From the NCBI GenBank assembly GCA_025266875.1, contig JALLLT010000088.1, forward strand, positions 1 through 64,000: a DNA stretch of 64,000 nt, in the 5' to 3' direction. Origin of the DNA: Fennellomyces sp. T-0311 (taxonomy: Eukaryota > Mucoromycota > Mucoromycetes > Mucorales > Lichtheimiaceae). Shown here in pieces: positions 40,952 to 51,960 of this stretch. Positions within the stretch are counted from its first letter, which is position 1. Each line of letters starts with the position of its first letter. Below the pieces are notes generated by a model that made no database searches, had not been told where the DNA came from, and saw only the letters and a program-made list of their open reading frames with translations. The position numbers were made by a program, and so were the translations under genes.

Positions 40952-42055
40952 TAATACATAATTGACAATACCTGATTGACCAGCTTCTATATATGAGAAT
41001 CTCCCATCAGCAGTACAAACAGCAAGTAAGTTGATGGAATGGTGCAATTTACGATCCCAGAAGCGCTGTCCATTGCTAGCAGGCTTGTGGATTACAATGA
41101 GTTTGCCATCCATGGCTCTGATGGCTCCTTGTAATCTTCTGCCTGCATCGTTGGTGCTCGCTAAACCAGTAGGTGCCGAAAAGGCTTGGGCAGCTTGCTG
41201 TGCTTCTTCTGGTGTGCTTGGCCATCTGATCTGCTGTCGGTGAACGTCACAGATGGCATTTAGGAATCGCATCGTGAAGTTGTGATACGATCCTTGGCTC
41301 AAACCAAATTGCGTTTCGAACATGCGGTATCCAACATGAGTGTTTGCGAAACGCCACACCGCACAGCAGACTTGAATATACACTGGGGTCATTCGAGGAG
41401 AGTCTGAGGCAAATGCTTCGTGCGTCGACAAGGTACTGATAAGCCATTCCAAAGTTGACTTCTTCATGCGATAATGCCATCTGTAACTGTCATAGCCATC
41501 GTCGTCATTCAGGTTTGGATGCGTCAATGTCCAGAATTGCGCACCATGCGTTCGGCTAACTTTTGCTGCACGAAAGTGGTGAGGTGAGCTTGCAAAAGCT
41601 GCGACAATGCTCGCATCAATAAAGCGGATAGCCTGTACTGATGGCCCAATAAGTTCTGTTAGCCGTTGCATAAATGCTGCTCGACGGCGTCTTCTTTCTG
41701 CAGCATTATTACGTCTGGGACGTTGGATCAGAATTGGCGGTGGAATGCTGTTGTTGTTCATAGTGAAGAAATGTTGGTAATAAAAAAAATAGTAGAAGAA
41801 GATAGAGAGACAATGAGAAACAAGAGGCATATATTTTGTAATACTCTGATCGCGTTTTAAAGCACAGAAGAAGTGACAGTTTCCTTTTATATCGATCCGA
41901 GCGAGTCTTCGCGGTGGTATTTCCACCGAGAAGCAGTTACCAAAGTAGGAGACATCCGCGAAGCCTAATTTTGGAAGGTGCAATGGAAAAATTATTTCCC
42001 ATCATCAATTTTGGAAATGGAGTTCTCTGTTCGGAGCATAATGAGAGCACCCTAA

Positions 42056-43657
42056 ATTCTTTTAATACCATTAACACGAATATATATGGAATGCAATACC
42101 CTTAAAGCCCTTGAATGGCTATTAATGGGTATTTAAGGTCCTAGATATACTGTAAGGGTGTCAAAAGGTTAAAAAGCCATCAAAAGGTTGCTAGGTTTCC
42201 TTTTTGGGCCCCAAATGGATTTTTCGATTTTGCGATGTACCTTTATCACCCACCACTTTTCCCTTTTCCCTTCAGAATTGCCATCTGTCGCTGCAAAAAC
42301 TTGGAGGGCTCTGCCCATTCACATGTTCCCTCCATACAAATTTTAACAATCTCCTACTTCTGAAACTCTGTGATTACTCCCTTTTCGCCCAGTAATTACT
42401 ATTCTCATCCCTTCTGACAATCGTCCCTTGACTTTTCTTTAGTTGTGCTGTCCAGCACGCGCAATCAGCCTTTCACTCTGTAGAGTGCCAGGTACTCCAA
42501 CCAACGTTTTATTCAGTTTTAGACAGATGTAAGGTATATATACTACTAGTGCTACAAACATGTATGTATTCTGTCTGCCGCAACTCTCTTTTCTGCCATT
42601 GCCACTGTTCCCAAATTGTTTCCAAGCTGTTCTAAGCTGTTGCTATAGCTTCTTTTATGGACTTCTTTTGGGTTGTGAGGTTATATATATGACTAATGCA
42701 GTTTTTTTTCTCATAGAGACAACTTTTACATAAAACTCTGTTGCTACGGTTTCTTTTGTGGTATGCTTTTTGGGCTGTAAGGTTGTATAGCTGGCTGACG
42801 CAGTGTTTTTTTTATAAAGACCTCTTTTACGCAAATCCTGTCGCCCATAATATTGGTATGTATTTTTTTCCATCATGATAAACAGATTCTTTCTCACTAT
42901 ATTTTTTTACAGAGAACTTATTTGTATATAATCTTGCAGTATGCTTTTCTTTAACTATAGTACTTAAACATTTTATACTTTTTTTATACCAGGCATTCTT
43001 TTGTTACTTGATCAGTCAAACGGTATGTTTGCTTTTTTTTTCTTTTTATCTAGTACTAATTAACTAGCTTTTTAATAGAGTAGAAAACAAAAAACCTCAC
43101 ATTATCAAAGCATATGTAAGAATAGCACTTTTTTTATTTACAAAGCAACACTTTATTATAGGAAAAAAGGTAAGCATTTATAGTTTTACAAATAGAAATA
43201 CTTTTTGTATATAGTTTTTTATTATAAGCTTTTGAAATAATATTATTTTATCAATAAAAACACTTCTTTAACATTATATAAAAGGAAAAAAAAACTTTTT
43301 TTTGTAAATGTAAACTAATTATTATTTCAGAAAAGAGTAATAGTACACTAGTTTTAACTAATAAGATATTTAAAAAAAAAGAGAATGTATATTTTGAGTC
43401 AGATTCAAAATCACTCAAAGGCCACATTTCAGAAAATTAGCTAGCTTAAAATTCATATTTAAGCAAAATGAGCTGGTTTAAAGGTGGTCATTGATCTGGC
43501 TCAAAATTGCTCAAATGTGGGATTTGAGCCGGCTCAAATCAGCTTAAAGTCGGCCTTTGAGCCCAATTTTAGCCAGGCTAAAAGTCATTTTAAGTGCAGT
43601 GGAACATGAAGCTGAATGTGTCCCGTAATTTTACTATGCTTCGCTTTAACCATCGAA
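42056..43657. other. Gene-free AT-rich spacer
   Basis: There is no supported gene in 1.6 kb. The region has long A and T runs between about 42700 and 43390. A stretch at 43395-43590 is built from degenerate TTTGAG/CTCAAA and GCTCAAA motifs in both orientations, for example GATTTGAGCCGGCTCAAATC at about 43519, a near-perfect palindrome. Confidence 0.6.
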
Positions 43658-43728
43658 GCGCGAATGGTTTAGTGGTATAATATCCGCCTGCCACGCGGAT
43701 GACCCGAGTTCGATTCTCGGTTCGCGCA
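43658..43728 (+). tRNA. tRNA-Gly (anticodon GCC)
   Basis: 71 bases without an intron. The acceptor stem GCGCGAA pairs with TTCGCGC, with discriminator A. The anticodon stem TCCGC/GCGGA encloses loop CTGCCAC with anticodon GCC at 43690-43692. The T arm has GTTCGATTC. It closely follows the eukaryotic tRNA-Gly(GCC) pattern, including GGTTTAGTGGTA as A box and GTTCGATTC as B box. A TATTTATT-like stretch downstream lacks a clear long T run; TTTTTT occurs at 43758. Confidence 0.96.
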
Positions 43729-44291
43729 TTTATAATCTACTGATTTACTTTAATGAAGTTTTTTTACGTTGTAATCTTGTTGTAGCCAGAAGTGGCAGGC
43801 ATTCCTTTTTTGGTCTGTACCACTGTGAACACGTAGTTGCTTCTTGTTAAGACACGATCTCTTCGAGACGTAGTCTCTGGTCAATGCAACACGTAGCTCT
43901 TTTCCTGCTGAACATGTATCACTATAAAAAAAGAATCTTACGAAATCCTGTGAAATCCTGTAATCTTGTGAAATCCTGTGGTTTGAGCGAATTTACAAGA
44001 CTATACTGTTACACAACCACTATTTTATTTTTATTTTTACTAGCCACCGCCTCATCTTTCAGCAGCTAACCTGAAGCTCCAGTTGGTTGATATATTACCA
44101 CTATAGTGGGATATCTGCAATCCTACGCCTACTTTCTTAAGGCCAAAGCCACCAGTTTCATGCTTTATTTGGTTTGTAATGCTTCCAAAATATGTACTGT
44201 ATATGATTGATCTAATTCTCGAATAAATATGTGATAAAAAAAAGTACACGTTAATTAGCAACTACTAATAAAACATACGCCTGCCTGCTGG
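43729..44291. other. Spacer with GAAATCCTGTG repeats, candidate CACTA subterminal region
   Basis: There is no gene. Clustered copies of GAAATCCTGTG (about 43950-43983) include TTGTGAAATCCTGTGGTTT at 43966-43984. That 19-mer recurs inverted with one mismatch at 52177-52195. Clustered subterminal repeats of this kind bind the transposase helper in known CACTA elements. The exact ends were not found. Confidence 0.4.
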
Positions 44292-45776
44292 TTACTCAGT
44301 CATCGTCTTGTTACGCTTAGAGCGTCGACTAGTTGTGGCCGCTGGCCGCCTACTGGTGCTTGAGGTGCTATTAACAGATATAAACCCACATTAATGACAG
44401 TGCATATTAAGCAACAATGAATAATTTGGAAATTACCTTCTGGGAATAGTTGAACTCCCTTGTTGAGCTGACGAGCCATTCCTAAAAAATTGCATAAGCA
44501 TGTTTGCTGTAAGCGTTGTCAAATTATGATAAACCTACATCGACACATCTGCAATGGATGGTGCTCGGATACCATGATGTTGAGAACTCCTCGGATTGCC
44601 ATAGGAAATACATATATCTTAAATAGAAAAGCGTGCGCCAGCAGATATAACTTTGTAATATGCCACTACTATACCTTGCTGTTGTGTTGCCACCTGCTTG
44701 CTCATTGGTCATCGGGTTAGAGCAAAGCAACATGTCCACTGAGCCCGTACTATTGTATAGATTCGCACTAGTACATACAAATTATTATTAGGGATATAAG
44801 AAAAACCATAATCAAAGGGTGCACTTTACCTTTGGCTTTGGGGCAGGGTAAAAGACAAAAGAAATTTCTTAGTTCTATTGATTATTTTAATGATAATAAT
44901 GGTGTTTACGTACCTCATTTGATCGTTCTTGTCGGCATGGTCTTCATCAGGATCAGCAGCTCCTGGCTGCTCCTTTGATCCTCGCCCAAAATTATTCCAT
45001 TTTGTGGACAAGAGGCAGCGCGTAATCCAGTCCTTATTGCATTCGTCAATTGGGATTTGTGGCGACGATTTGGTTACCTTTTCAACAAATTGCGCCACTG
45101 CGTTGTCTCGGACAGCCTGGATGTCTTTGCCTTTCCATCCTTGAGAATGGGTGTGCGCTGGTAAAAGGCTCGCCATGTGCTCGATCGTCTTATCTATGGC
45201 CCTTTCCAGCTTTATCAAGCATCTTTCCACATCATCTTTTCTATCTATGCCCCAGGGAGAGGCGTACAACGCTTGCAGAGCTTGCCTGACATGAGTCTTT
45301 CCAGGGTTTTTCACGTTCGGCTTCTTGATGAATTGTGTTGGGAGATCTGAACTTTCAATCGTTGCAGCTACAAGCTCTGCCGCCACGCTCAGATTCTCGA
45401 GAGAAGCTTGTCTAGTCATGTGTGGACGACTTTGCAGAAGTATCTCCAGCATACCCTCGACGCGTTCTACAGCCTGGCCAACTGTTGCAATTGCTTTCTC
45501 AGCGCGCTCCACCTTCTCGTATAAGTACCAGTTGGGTGAGTATAGCGGGAAGGGGTTCGCTTCGGAATCACCAGATTGCAGTTGCTGGTGTGGTTGCAGT
45601 AGGAATTGTTGAAACGGTTGCTGCTGTTGCTGCTGATGTAGGTACTGTTGCTGCTGCTGTAGGTACTGTTGCTGCAGGTACTGTTGCTGTTGCTGAAAAG
45701 GCTGTTGCTGCTGCGACATCTCTTGCAGTTTTTGTCGCGAAGATGGCGGTTGTTGCTGTTGGTGATTTTGATTCAT
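44292..45776 (-). CDS. Glutamine-rich protein of unknown function, divergent partner of Tnp2-like gene
   Basis: On the minus strand ATG 45776 (MNQNHQQQQPPSSRQK) gives a glutamine-rich N-terminus of about 70 residues. A helical region (YEKVERAEKAIATVGQAVER) and a conserved-looking domain (GKTHVRQALQALYASPWGID, ECNKDWITRCLLSTKWNNFG) follow, and the first exon ends near 44912 with a GTACGT donor. Small exons follow with GT-AG introns (NSTGSVDMLLCSNPMTNEQA; NGSSAQQGSSTIPR) to a basic C-terminus RRSKRNKTMTE and a TAA at 44292. It is divergent from the Tnp2-like gene, with 117 bp between starts. By position it could be the TnpA-like DNA-binding partner of a CACTA element. No domain is recognised, so this is inference. 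Confidence 0.5.
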
Positions 45777-45893
45777 GATGGAACGAAAAGTGATTACCAA
45801 TTTTTTTTACACGGCAAACTTACCGCACTTTTTAACTTACCTCACCTTAAGCTACCTCACTTTTAACTTTTACATTAAAGCATTTATAAAACT

Positions 45894-48800
45894 ATGAAGC
45901 CGCGCGCACCCCGTACCACTACAGTAGATTGCGAATGGTGTGATGAACCTTTTCGTAAGAAGCAAATTCAAGATCACGAACATTAATGCAAAAAAAATCC
46001 GTGGCATAACTTGGTTACTCCTGGCCCCCCGCAAAAGCGCCAGCGCGTTGAAGCCCCGTATGATCTGACTACTGCCCTGAGTAGCTCCAGTGCGGCACCT
46101 GACCTTAATGCCAACAGTGACGATGATTTTCCGTACCTCGATGAGATAAATTCTGGCTTTGATATGATGTCAATAGCTTCGGAGACTATATCTAACAGCG
46201 AAGTTGATGCTGCTATGCACGTCGACGACAATAATGATGAAGGTATGAGTTCTGGTGGCGAGAATGCCGAATCCGTTCGCGAGCAAGGTGTTGAATCCAC
46301 CATCCAGGGCGGCGGATACGTCAGTCAGCAAGATGACGAACAAAGCTACGTGGAAGGCAGATCAAGTGATGAGGAAGGCGAATAGGATGATGAGGAAGAC
46401 GAATTGGATGATGAGGAAGACGAATTGGACGATGAGGATGGAATGACAGTAGGCGAAAACCCTCATCCAGTAACAGCAGCAATCGATGAAGGAAAGCCTA
46501 TCATCTGCCATGTACCTGAGGCCCAACCGTTTGATGAGCAATTGAAACGCAGTGTTGAACTATACAACATTGTGCAACAAAAAGGCATAATGGACAGCGC
46601 ATACTCCAGTATTCTGAAGTTCATTAATGAATGTCTTGCTACTCCAGAATTATGTATGGTGCATACTGTTTTGAATAGTGAAGAATTTTCAAATCCCGAT
46701 GAAAAACTTCCAGATGTATAAACGCAACGAGAAGTTGGTATTTTCTAAAACGGCGCACAATATCTATTTTTTATGCTATAAAGAACAATTATTGTGCGGG
46801 AAATTGCATGAAAACAAAAACTGGAGAAGTTTAAAGGGTTCAAAGTTTTGTCGGAAAATGAAATTTAAGCAGAGGGGTCCTGGATTTCGAACAGGACATC
46901 TTATCCCGTAGGCGTACTTTAAGCTGTGTGTAACCATAATGACATCGTGTAACTATACTTCTTGATGCTGCGGTTGTGGCTGTCATTCTTCCCTTCTCTT
47001 TTCTTCTTTCAATATGCCACGAAGCAAGCGTTCCAAGGCAGCTCTTAAGAAGCTCCGTGATAAAGACGGAAACTACGTAAAAGCTCCAACATCAGTGGAA
47101 GTAACCAGTTCAATTGACATTGCTGACGATTTCGCGATCTTGGACGAACTTTCGGAAAGTGAGAGTGAAGAGCTATTGAAGGAGGCGTCATATCAGCCAA
47201 GCGCCCTTACCTGCCTTTCCGATACAACAGAGAAGACTTCCCGCGGAAAATACTGGGGTACTGGACGTACAACAAAATGGGACAAAAAGCGAAAGGCAGC
47301 AGAAATGGCCATAGGAAATATGTCAATTTCCAGTTTTTTCCCTCCTATCGCAACCCTCAACCCCACAGCAGCCGAAAATACGGTTACTGTGGAATCAGAG
47401 TCTCAGATGAACCCAGCTGATTTTGTTGATTCTGAAATCATTGATATGGTATTTCCATACGACAATGACATCGACGCAATGAAAGCCGCATACAAAGCCT
47501 TGGAGCCTATTGCTGATACCCACATGAATCAGACGCACCCAGCAAACAGTATGCCCGATTACGAACGATCTAAGTACAGAAGCGTCTACTGGTACTTCGG
47601 GTATCGCATCGCAGGCATGCGGACAATGAAGGCATCGCAAGAGGCAGCAGCCAAGGCATGGACGAAACCTTCGAAATATTACCGCCCATTATCGATCCGA
47701 CTTTGGGCAAAGGAATACCTACAGTTTCAAAAAATATCGGAACACCAAAAAGGGAAGCATGCGAAAAGAGCTTCTCTTTTGAACGATGAAGACATCCAAC
47801 TTGCTGCCAAGGATTTGATCCTAAACACAAGGCAAACAAAGCGTACCTTGGGGGATATTGCCAAAGACCTAAACACAAAGGTTATACCTAACCTGATTGG
47901 AATGCCAGGCAATATCTCTCCTTCAGTTCTTCGAAACCATATGATTTCTTGGGGATATCGATATGCAAAGTATAAGAAAGACGTTTACTTCGACGGCCAT
48001 GAACGCGCTGATGTTGTGGAATACCGCAAAGAATGGACAAAGCGCATGGTGGAGCGCAAGAAGTTGATGGAGGACTACGAAGGAGACGAAGAAGAGATAG
48101 TCAAGGCGCCGGTGATACCAAACGGTAAAAAGAAAATTGTGATAGTTACTCACGACGAGAGTACTTTCTACTCAAACGATGCGAAGGAAGACGTGTGGAC
48201 GCATGAGGACGAATCCACTATCCGTAAAAAGTCAATTGGTGGATCCATTATGGTTAGTGAATTCCAGTGTCCTTGCCATGGAACAATGAGATCGAGAGCC
48301 TGGACATCACGTACCTTCAAGGAAGCCAACAGCCGTAACGGTTATTGGAAAGCCACTGATCTGTATACCCAACTGGTGGATGATGCAATCCCATTATTTG
48401 AACGGCTCCATGACGATTGCCAGGCGCTCTTTATCTTTGACCAGTCAAGCAACCATCGAGCGTATCCAGACGATGCTCTTTTGGTATCCCGAATGAACTT
48501 AGAAGATAAGGAAATTGCCAAGGATGCCCCAAGGCCCATGCGAAATGGCTGGATGATGTACAAAGGCAACGTCCTTTCACAGCCAATGTACTACAGCAAA
48601 TTGGTGAGCGTTAGAACAAACAGAGGAGGAACAAGAGAGGTCGAGCATTTCTATGCTAAAGGCGTCCGTACTGTCCTAAAAGAACGCAATCTTGGGCGCT
48701 TTAAAGAGTTTGAGGACCAAGGCAAGACATGGAAGGCAAAATGCGGCGAAAAAGAGCCACAAGATGAAGAAGGAAACTGCTGTCCGTATCATATGCTGTC

Positions 48801-51800
48801 ACAGCAACCCGATTTCAATGGTCAAAAGACCATGCTTGAAGAAGTTGTGGTAGAGAAAGGTCACATTTTTGACCTGTACCCAAAATTTCACTGCGAAACC
48901 AACTGGATTGAACGCTACTGGGGAGCCGCAAAACTAATCGCACGTAGAGAATGTGACTATTCGTTGCCTGCATTGCGGAAGAACCTCAATGGCTTCCTTG
49001 ATTCAATTTCGCCAGTGTATGACGATCCTGACAGCGAGGTTACCCCTACGAAGATCAGGCGCTTTTACAAGCGTTGCTGGAGATATATCCAGGCATACCA
49101 TGACATTGCTGATGGAAAAGAAGCATATGACTCAGTCAAAAAGTTTACTACACGTACATATGCCTCACATCGCAGACCAGGTGTTTGCGACTAACATAAT
49201 ACAGTTGTCGGCACATTATTGATCCGCGGGGATTAAAAAATTTGAGGATTTCGAACAAAATAAAGTTTTTACGATTCAAAACAGTATGCACCATAAGCTT
49301 ATTTATTTCGAGTTTTGGTGTGCGGTATGCTTATACTATGAATCACTTCAGCCGGAAAACAGATTATGTCGAAGTTCAAGGCCGAATCCACGCTCGCGAG
49401 AATGTACCCCGTGAAACCAATTGACTACCATTACTGCCCAAAAGGCTGTACATTATTTACCGACTATGTCAGTGTACAGTGCCCGACATGTCGCGAACTG
49501 CGGTACAAAGTGACGGATTTGCCTCAATATCGACCAAGAGCATCCCTGACGTATATGCCACTGGCTCAGCAGCTAGCAGCACTAGTATCCAACGATACGA
49601 AGCGCGAACGCCTGCTTGCATTATCCAGCCGTGAAAGCGATGAAGCTGGGAAACTGAAGGACTTTTTTGACGGTTCCATATATCAAGGTCAGAAAAATAC
49701 GCTTTTTCGACGCGATTTGGATCTTGCTATTATGTTGTATGTCGATGGATTCGTCCCTTTTCGTAAAGGAAGGTCAAATATGACAATCTTCAACATCATA
49801 TTGCTGAATCTCCCGCCAACGGAAAGGTAAGCTAGGTTATGTGTCTTCTAAGACGCAATACTACATCGATGCATAGACAAGTGCAATTTCTCACGAATCT
49901 TTTATCTAATAGATATAAGAACGAAAATATGATCCAAGTTACCATATTGCCAGTTAAGCCAAAGAACATGGATGCATTTCTAGAGCCTTTGTTCATTGAA
50001 CTTCGCAATCTACAAACGGCTGGATTGGAAATACGTTCTTTCAATGGTATCTTTTCACTGAACGTCCATTTGATGCTAGCCACAGGAGACCTTGTCGCTA
50101 CACAGGAGCTTGCACATCACGGAACATATAGAGCTAAGTATGGATGTCGTATATGTCCAATCCAAACCATCACTGGACATAGTCCGGATGGTCCTGGAGA
50201 CGGTAATTACTTTAAAGGATCACGTAATGTTTTGGAAGGATTTCGAGATATAGAGCAATTCCAAAATGGTCATCCAGTAAGTTTTTGTTCAGTTATGATG
50301 GACCCGCTTTCTTACACCTATACTTAATATAGGATCTATCTATGAAGGCAAGAACGGATTTTGTCGAGCTATCTAGCTTTCACGGAGCATCATTCTTTGG
50401 CCTCGACGAAATGCATTTGCTTGGAGCAAATTGCTCCAAACGTATATGGGAGATGATCTCCAGTAGCTTTTGCAATGCATCGACACCATTCGAATTGACA
50501 ACGACGTCCCGACAAACTGTTGGTAATTCTGTAGAAGCATCATCTGCAACAATTCCTTCTTCAGTCTTTGAAGGTGATTTTCGAAGTAAGTAAAAAATTT
50601 TAATATCATCTTGTGCAAAATACTAACCACTAATGCAATAGACTATCATACAAAACCTGGCACGATGCGATCGGTGGACTGGTTGTATTTCCTGCAATTT
50701 GTGGTGCCAACAATGGTTTGTGATATGCTTGGACTAGAGCTTGGACCAGAAAAATCAAAGGCTGTAATCGACACATTGGTTGCTCTTGTCACCGGATGTA
50801 GTATATCCTTACTTTAGAGCATACCGCAGGAGGATATTGCTACGATGGAAAGGTATGATGCATACCGTAATAATATTTAATGGCGAAGAGATAACGACTA
50901 ATACGAGGTTTAGCTCGTTTGTGAAGTGGCATCACTACTTGTATGACCATGCTGACCTGTGCATGTACAACTCGATCATGCATTATTTACGACATATACC
51001 GGAGATAATCAAGCACCTTGGTCCTCTACGAGGAATCAGTGCGAGGTCAATGGAATGGGCTATAGGTATATTGAATGGTCGACGCATTATCCCTGTATTT
51101 TGACAGATATCCTACATAGGCTTTTTTAAGCGTCGTATTAAGTACCAAAAGAATCCAGGAGCCAATGTGGGCAACATACTTCGCCGTCAGCAAGCCTGTA
51201 GATACTACAATTTACTTGAGCAGCAGGAAGACGCTTTGAATGACAATGACGACGACGGATTGACGAAAGCGTACACGATCCAGAACGGTGCAGATGATAT
51301 TCAACTTTGGAATCATTTCTCAAAGAAAGTGTCCCATTATTCTGGAGGAAATGACGATTTGTGCGAATATCTTGCCAAGTTTTGGAGACGCAAATTCCCT
51401 CACGATAGAATCCGAGATGCTGACATATTGGACGATGATATCATGGTAGGACGGCGACTTTTCATAATCGATACAGTATACGACGCCAGAAAAACCAAGC
51501 GGAATACCACCAAGCTTTGTCACTTCTTAAAGTTTGATATTGAAGTGGATTTGGATAAAGAGAGAACACGCTCGGTAGAGCGGAGGGACGAAGTCCAAAC
51601 GTTTTTCGGAGAAGCGATACTGTTTTTCACGCATAAGTACAAAGGTAAGGAGAAGCAGTATTTAATAGAGATTTTATAGACCAATTTTCAATCTTAGGCA
51701 ATGAGAAAATGTTGTGTTTTGTGAATATGTTTGAAGGGGTAAAGCTGAACAGCGGCGGTTGTCCGTATGAATCTCACACAGATGGCTATACGGGCAGACG

Positions 51801-51960
51801 ATATGTTGTGGAAGTAGAGGCAGTAAAAGGGCATGCTGGGATTTTGAAGATGCCATACTCAAGTGGCCGTGCCAGTCCTGATACAGCAAACAGATATTAT
51901 TACATCTACCCACAGATGGTGCCAAATAGTATCAAAGTTGGTCAAATTGCCTTGCTTTAA
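45894..51960 (+). pseudogene. CACTA/Tnp2-like transposase gene with a mariner-like gene in its first intron
   Basis: ATG 45894 opens a zinc-finger-like N-terminus (CEWCDEPFRKKQIQDHEH) broken by a TAA at 45984. A long acidic region carries a TAG at 46383 and then reads ELYNIVQQKGIMDSAYSSIL. A donor-like GAT/GTATAA at 46716 and an acceptor CAG at 49362 join in phase to KFKAESTLARMYPVKPIDYH. The Tnp2 core follows: YHYCPKGCTLF, LFRRDLDLAIMLYVDGFVPF, NENMIQVTILPVKPKNMDAF, YRAKYGCRICPI, SFHGASFFGLDEMHLLGANC and WAIGILNGRR-type segments. Introns lie at about 49828, 50277, 50588, 50851, 51065 and 51645. The C-terminus SIKVGQIALL stops at 51960. The two early stops suggest inactivity; the downstream exons look intact. 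Confidence 0.7.
47014..49194 (+). CDS. Intact Tc1/mariner-related DDE transposase, 726 residues
   Basis: One uninterrupted exon from ATG 47014 (MPRSKRSKAALKKLRDK). After an acidic and serine-rich N-terminus and helix-turn-helix-like segments (about residues 215-330, LRNHMISWGYRYAKYK), the catalytic core shows VTHDESTFYSNDAKEDVW (first D, about 390), FIFDQSSNHRAY (second D, about 475) and FHCETNWIERYWGAAK (catalytic E, about 630). The D-x-S-x-N-H and H-C-E-x-N-x-I-E-x-x-W patterns recall the Tc1/mariner D-N-x-x-x-H and N-x-I-E-x-x-W motifs. They are characteristic of a large family widespread in fungal genomes. It lies between the two exons of the Tnp2-like gene. I could not define its terminal repeats; a TA at about 46718 and 49334 with weakly similar inner sequence is the best candidate. 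Confidence 0.75.
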   Translation: MPRSKRSKAALKKLRDKDGNYVKAPTSVEVTSSIDIADDFAILDELSESESEELLKEASYQPSALTCLSDTTEKTSRGKYWGTGRTTKWDKKRKAAEMAIGNMSISSFFPPIATLNPTAAENTVTVESESQMNPADFVDSEIIDMVFPYDNDIDAMKAAYKALEPIADTHMNQTHPANSMPDYERSKYRSVYWYFGYRIAGMRTMKASQEAAAKAWTKPSKYYRPLSIRLWAKEYLQFQKISEHQKGKHAKRASLLNDEDIQLAAKDLILNTRQTKRTLGDIAKDLNTKVIPNLIGMPGNISPSVLRNHMISWGYRYAKYKKDVYFDGHERADVVEYRKEWTKRMVERKKLMEDYEGDEEEIVKAPVIPNGKKKIVIVTHDESTFYSNDAKEDVWTHEDESTIRKKSIGGSIMVSEFQCPCHGTMRSRAWTSRTFKEANSRNGYWKATDLYTQLVDDAIPLFERLHDDCQALFIFDQSSNHRAYPDDALLVSRMNLEDKEIAKDAPRPMRNGWMMYKGNVLSQPMYYSKLVSVRTNRGGTREVEHFYAKGVRTVLKERNLGRFKEFEDQGKTWKAKCGEKEPQDEEGNCCPYHMLSQQPDFNGQKTMLEEVVVEKGHIFDLYPKFHCETNWIERYWGAAKLIARRECDYSLPALRKNLNGFLDSISPVYDDPDSEVTPTKIRRFYKRCWRYIQAYHDIADGKEAYDSVKKFTTRTYASHRRPGVCD

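Larger units (their letters stand above)
38527..41761 (-). pseudogene. Harbinger DDE nuclease, split by Helitron-like element
   Basis: On the minus strand ATG 41761 (MNNNSIPPPILIQ) begins a DDE_Tnp_4-type nuclease. It has a helix-turn-helix-like N-part (YRWHYRMKKSTLEWLISTLS) and the catalytic segment IRAMDGKLIVIHKPAS (first D). It is open to FSYIEAGQ near 40975. The Helitron-like element follows. Coding resumes at about 39116 with RTHDARTFANSSLNTK (second D), then a short intron (about 39018-38955). The last exon has DSAYPLRPTIMVPYS and MAIERAFGCLVSRWRFLR (catalytic E) and stops at 38527. All three catalytic residues are present. A GTATTG donor-like site just before the insertion and an AG before RTHDAR leave open that the insertion lies in an intron. 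Confidence 0.85.
37368..42052. mobile_element. PIF/Harbinger transposon containing a Helitron-like element
   Basis: Terminal inverted repeats of about 30 bp (GGGTGCTCTCATTTTGCTCC at 37368, inverse at 42052 with few changes) are flanked by the 3-bp duplication TAA (37365-37367 and 42053-42055), typical of PIF/Harbinger. It encodes the two expected convergent genes: a Myb/trihelix-like protein (37636-38475, plus strand) and a DDE nuclease (41761-38527, minus strand). The nuclease gene is interrupted by 39170-40951. Without that insert the element is about 2.9 kb. Confidence 0.9.

Noticed and set aside
42655..42897. 80-codon minus-strand frame in the AT-rich spacer
   Set aside because: Low complexity, no similarity to a family, no supporting context.
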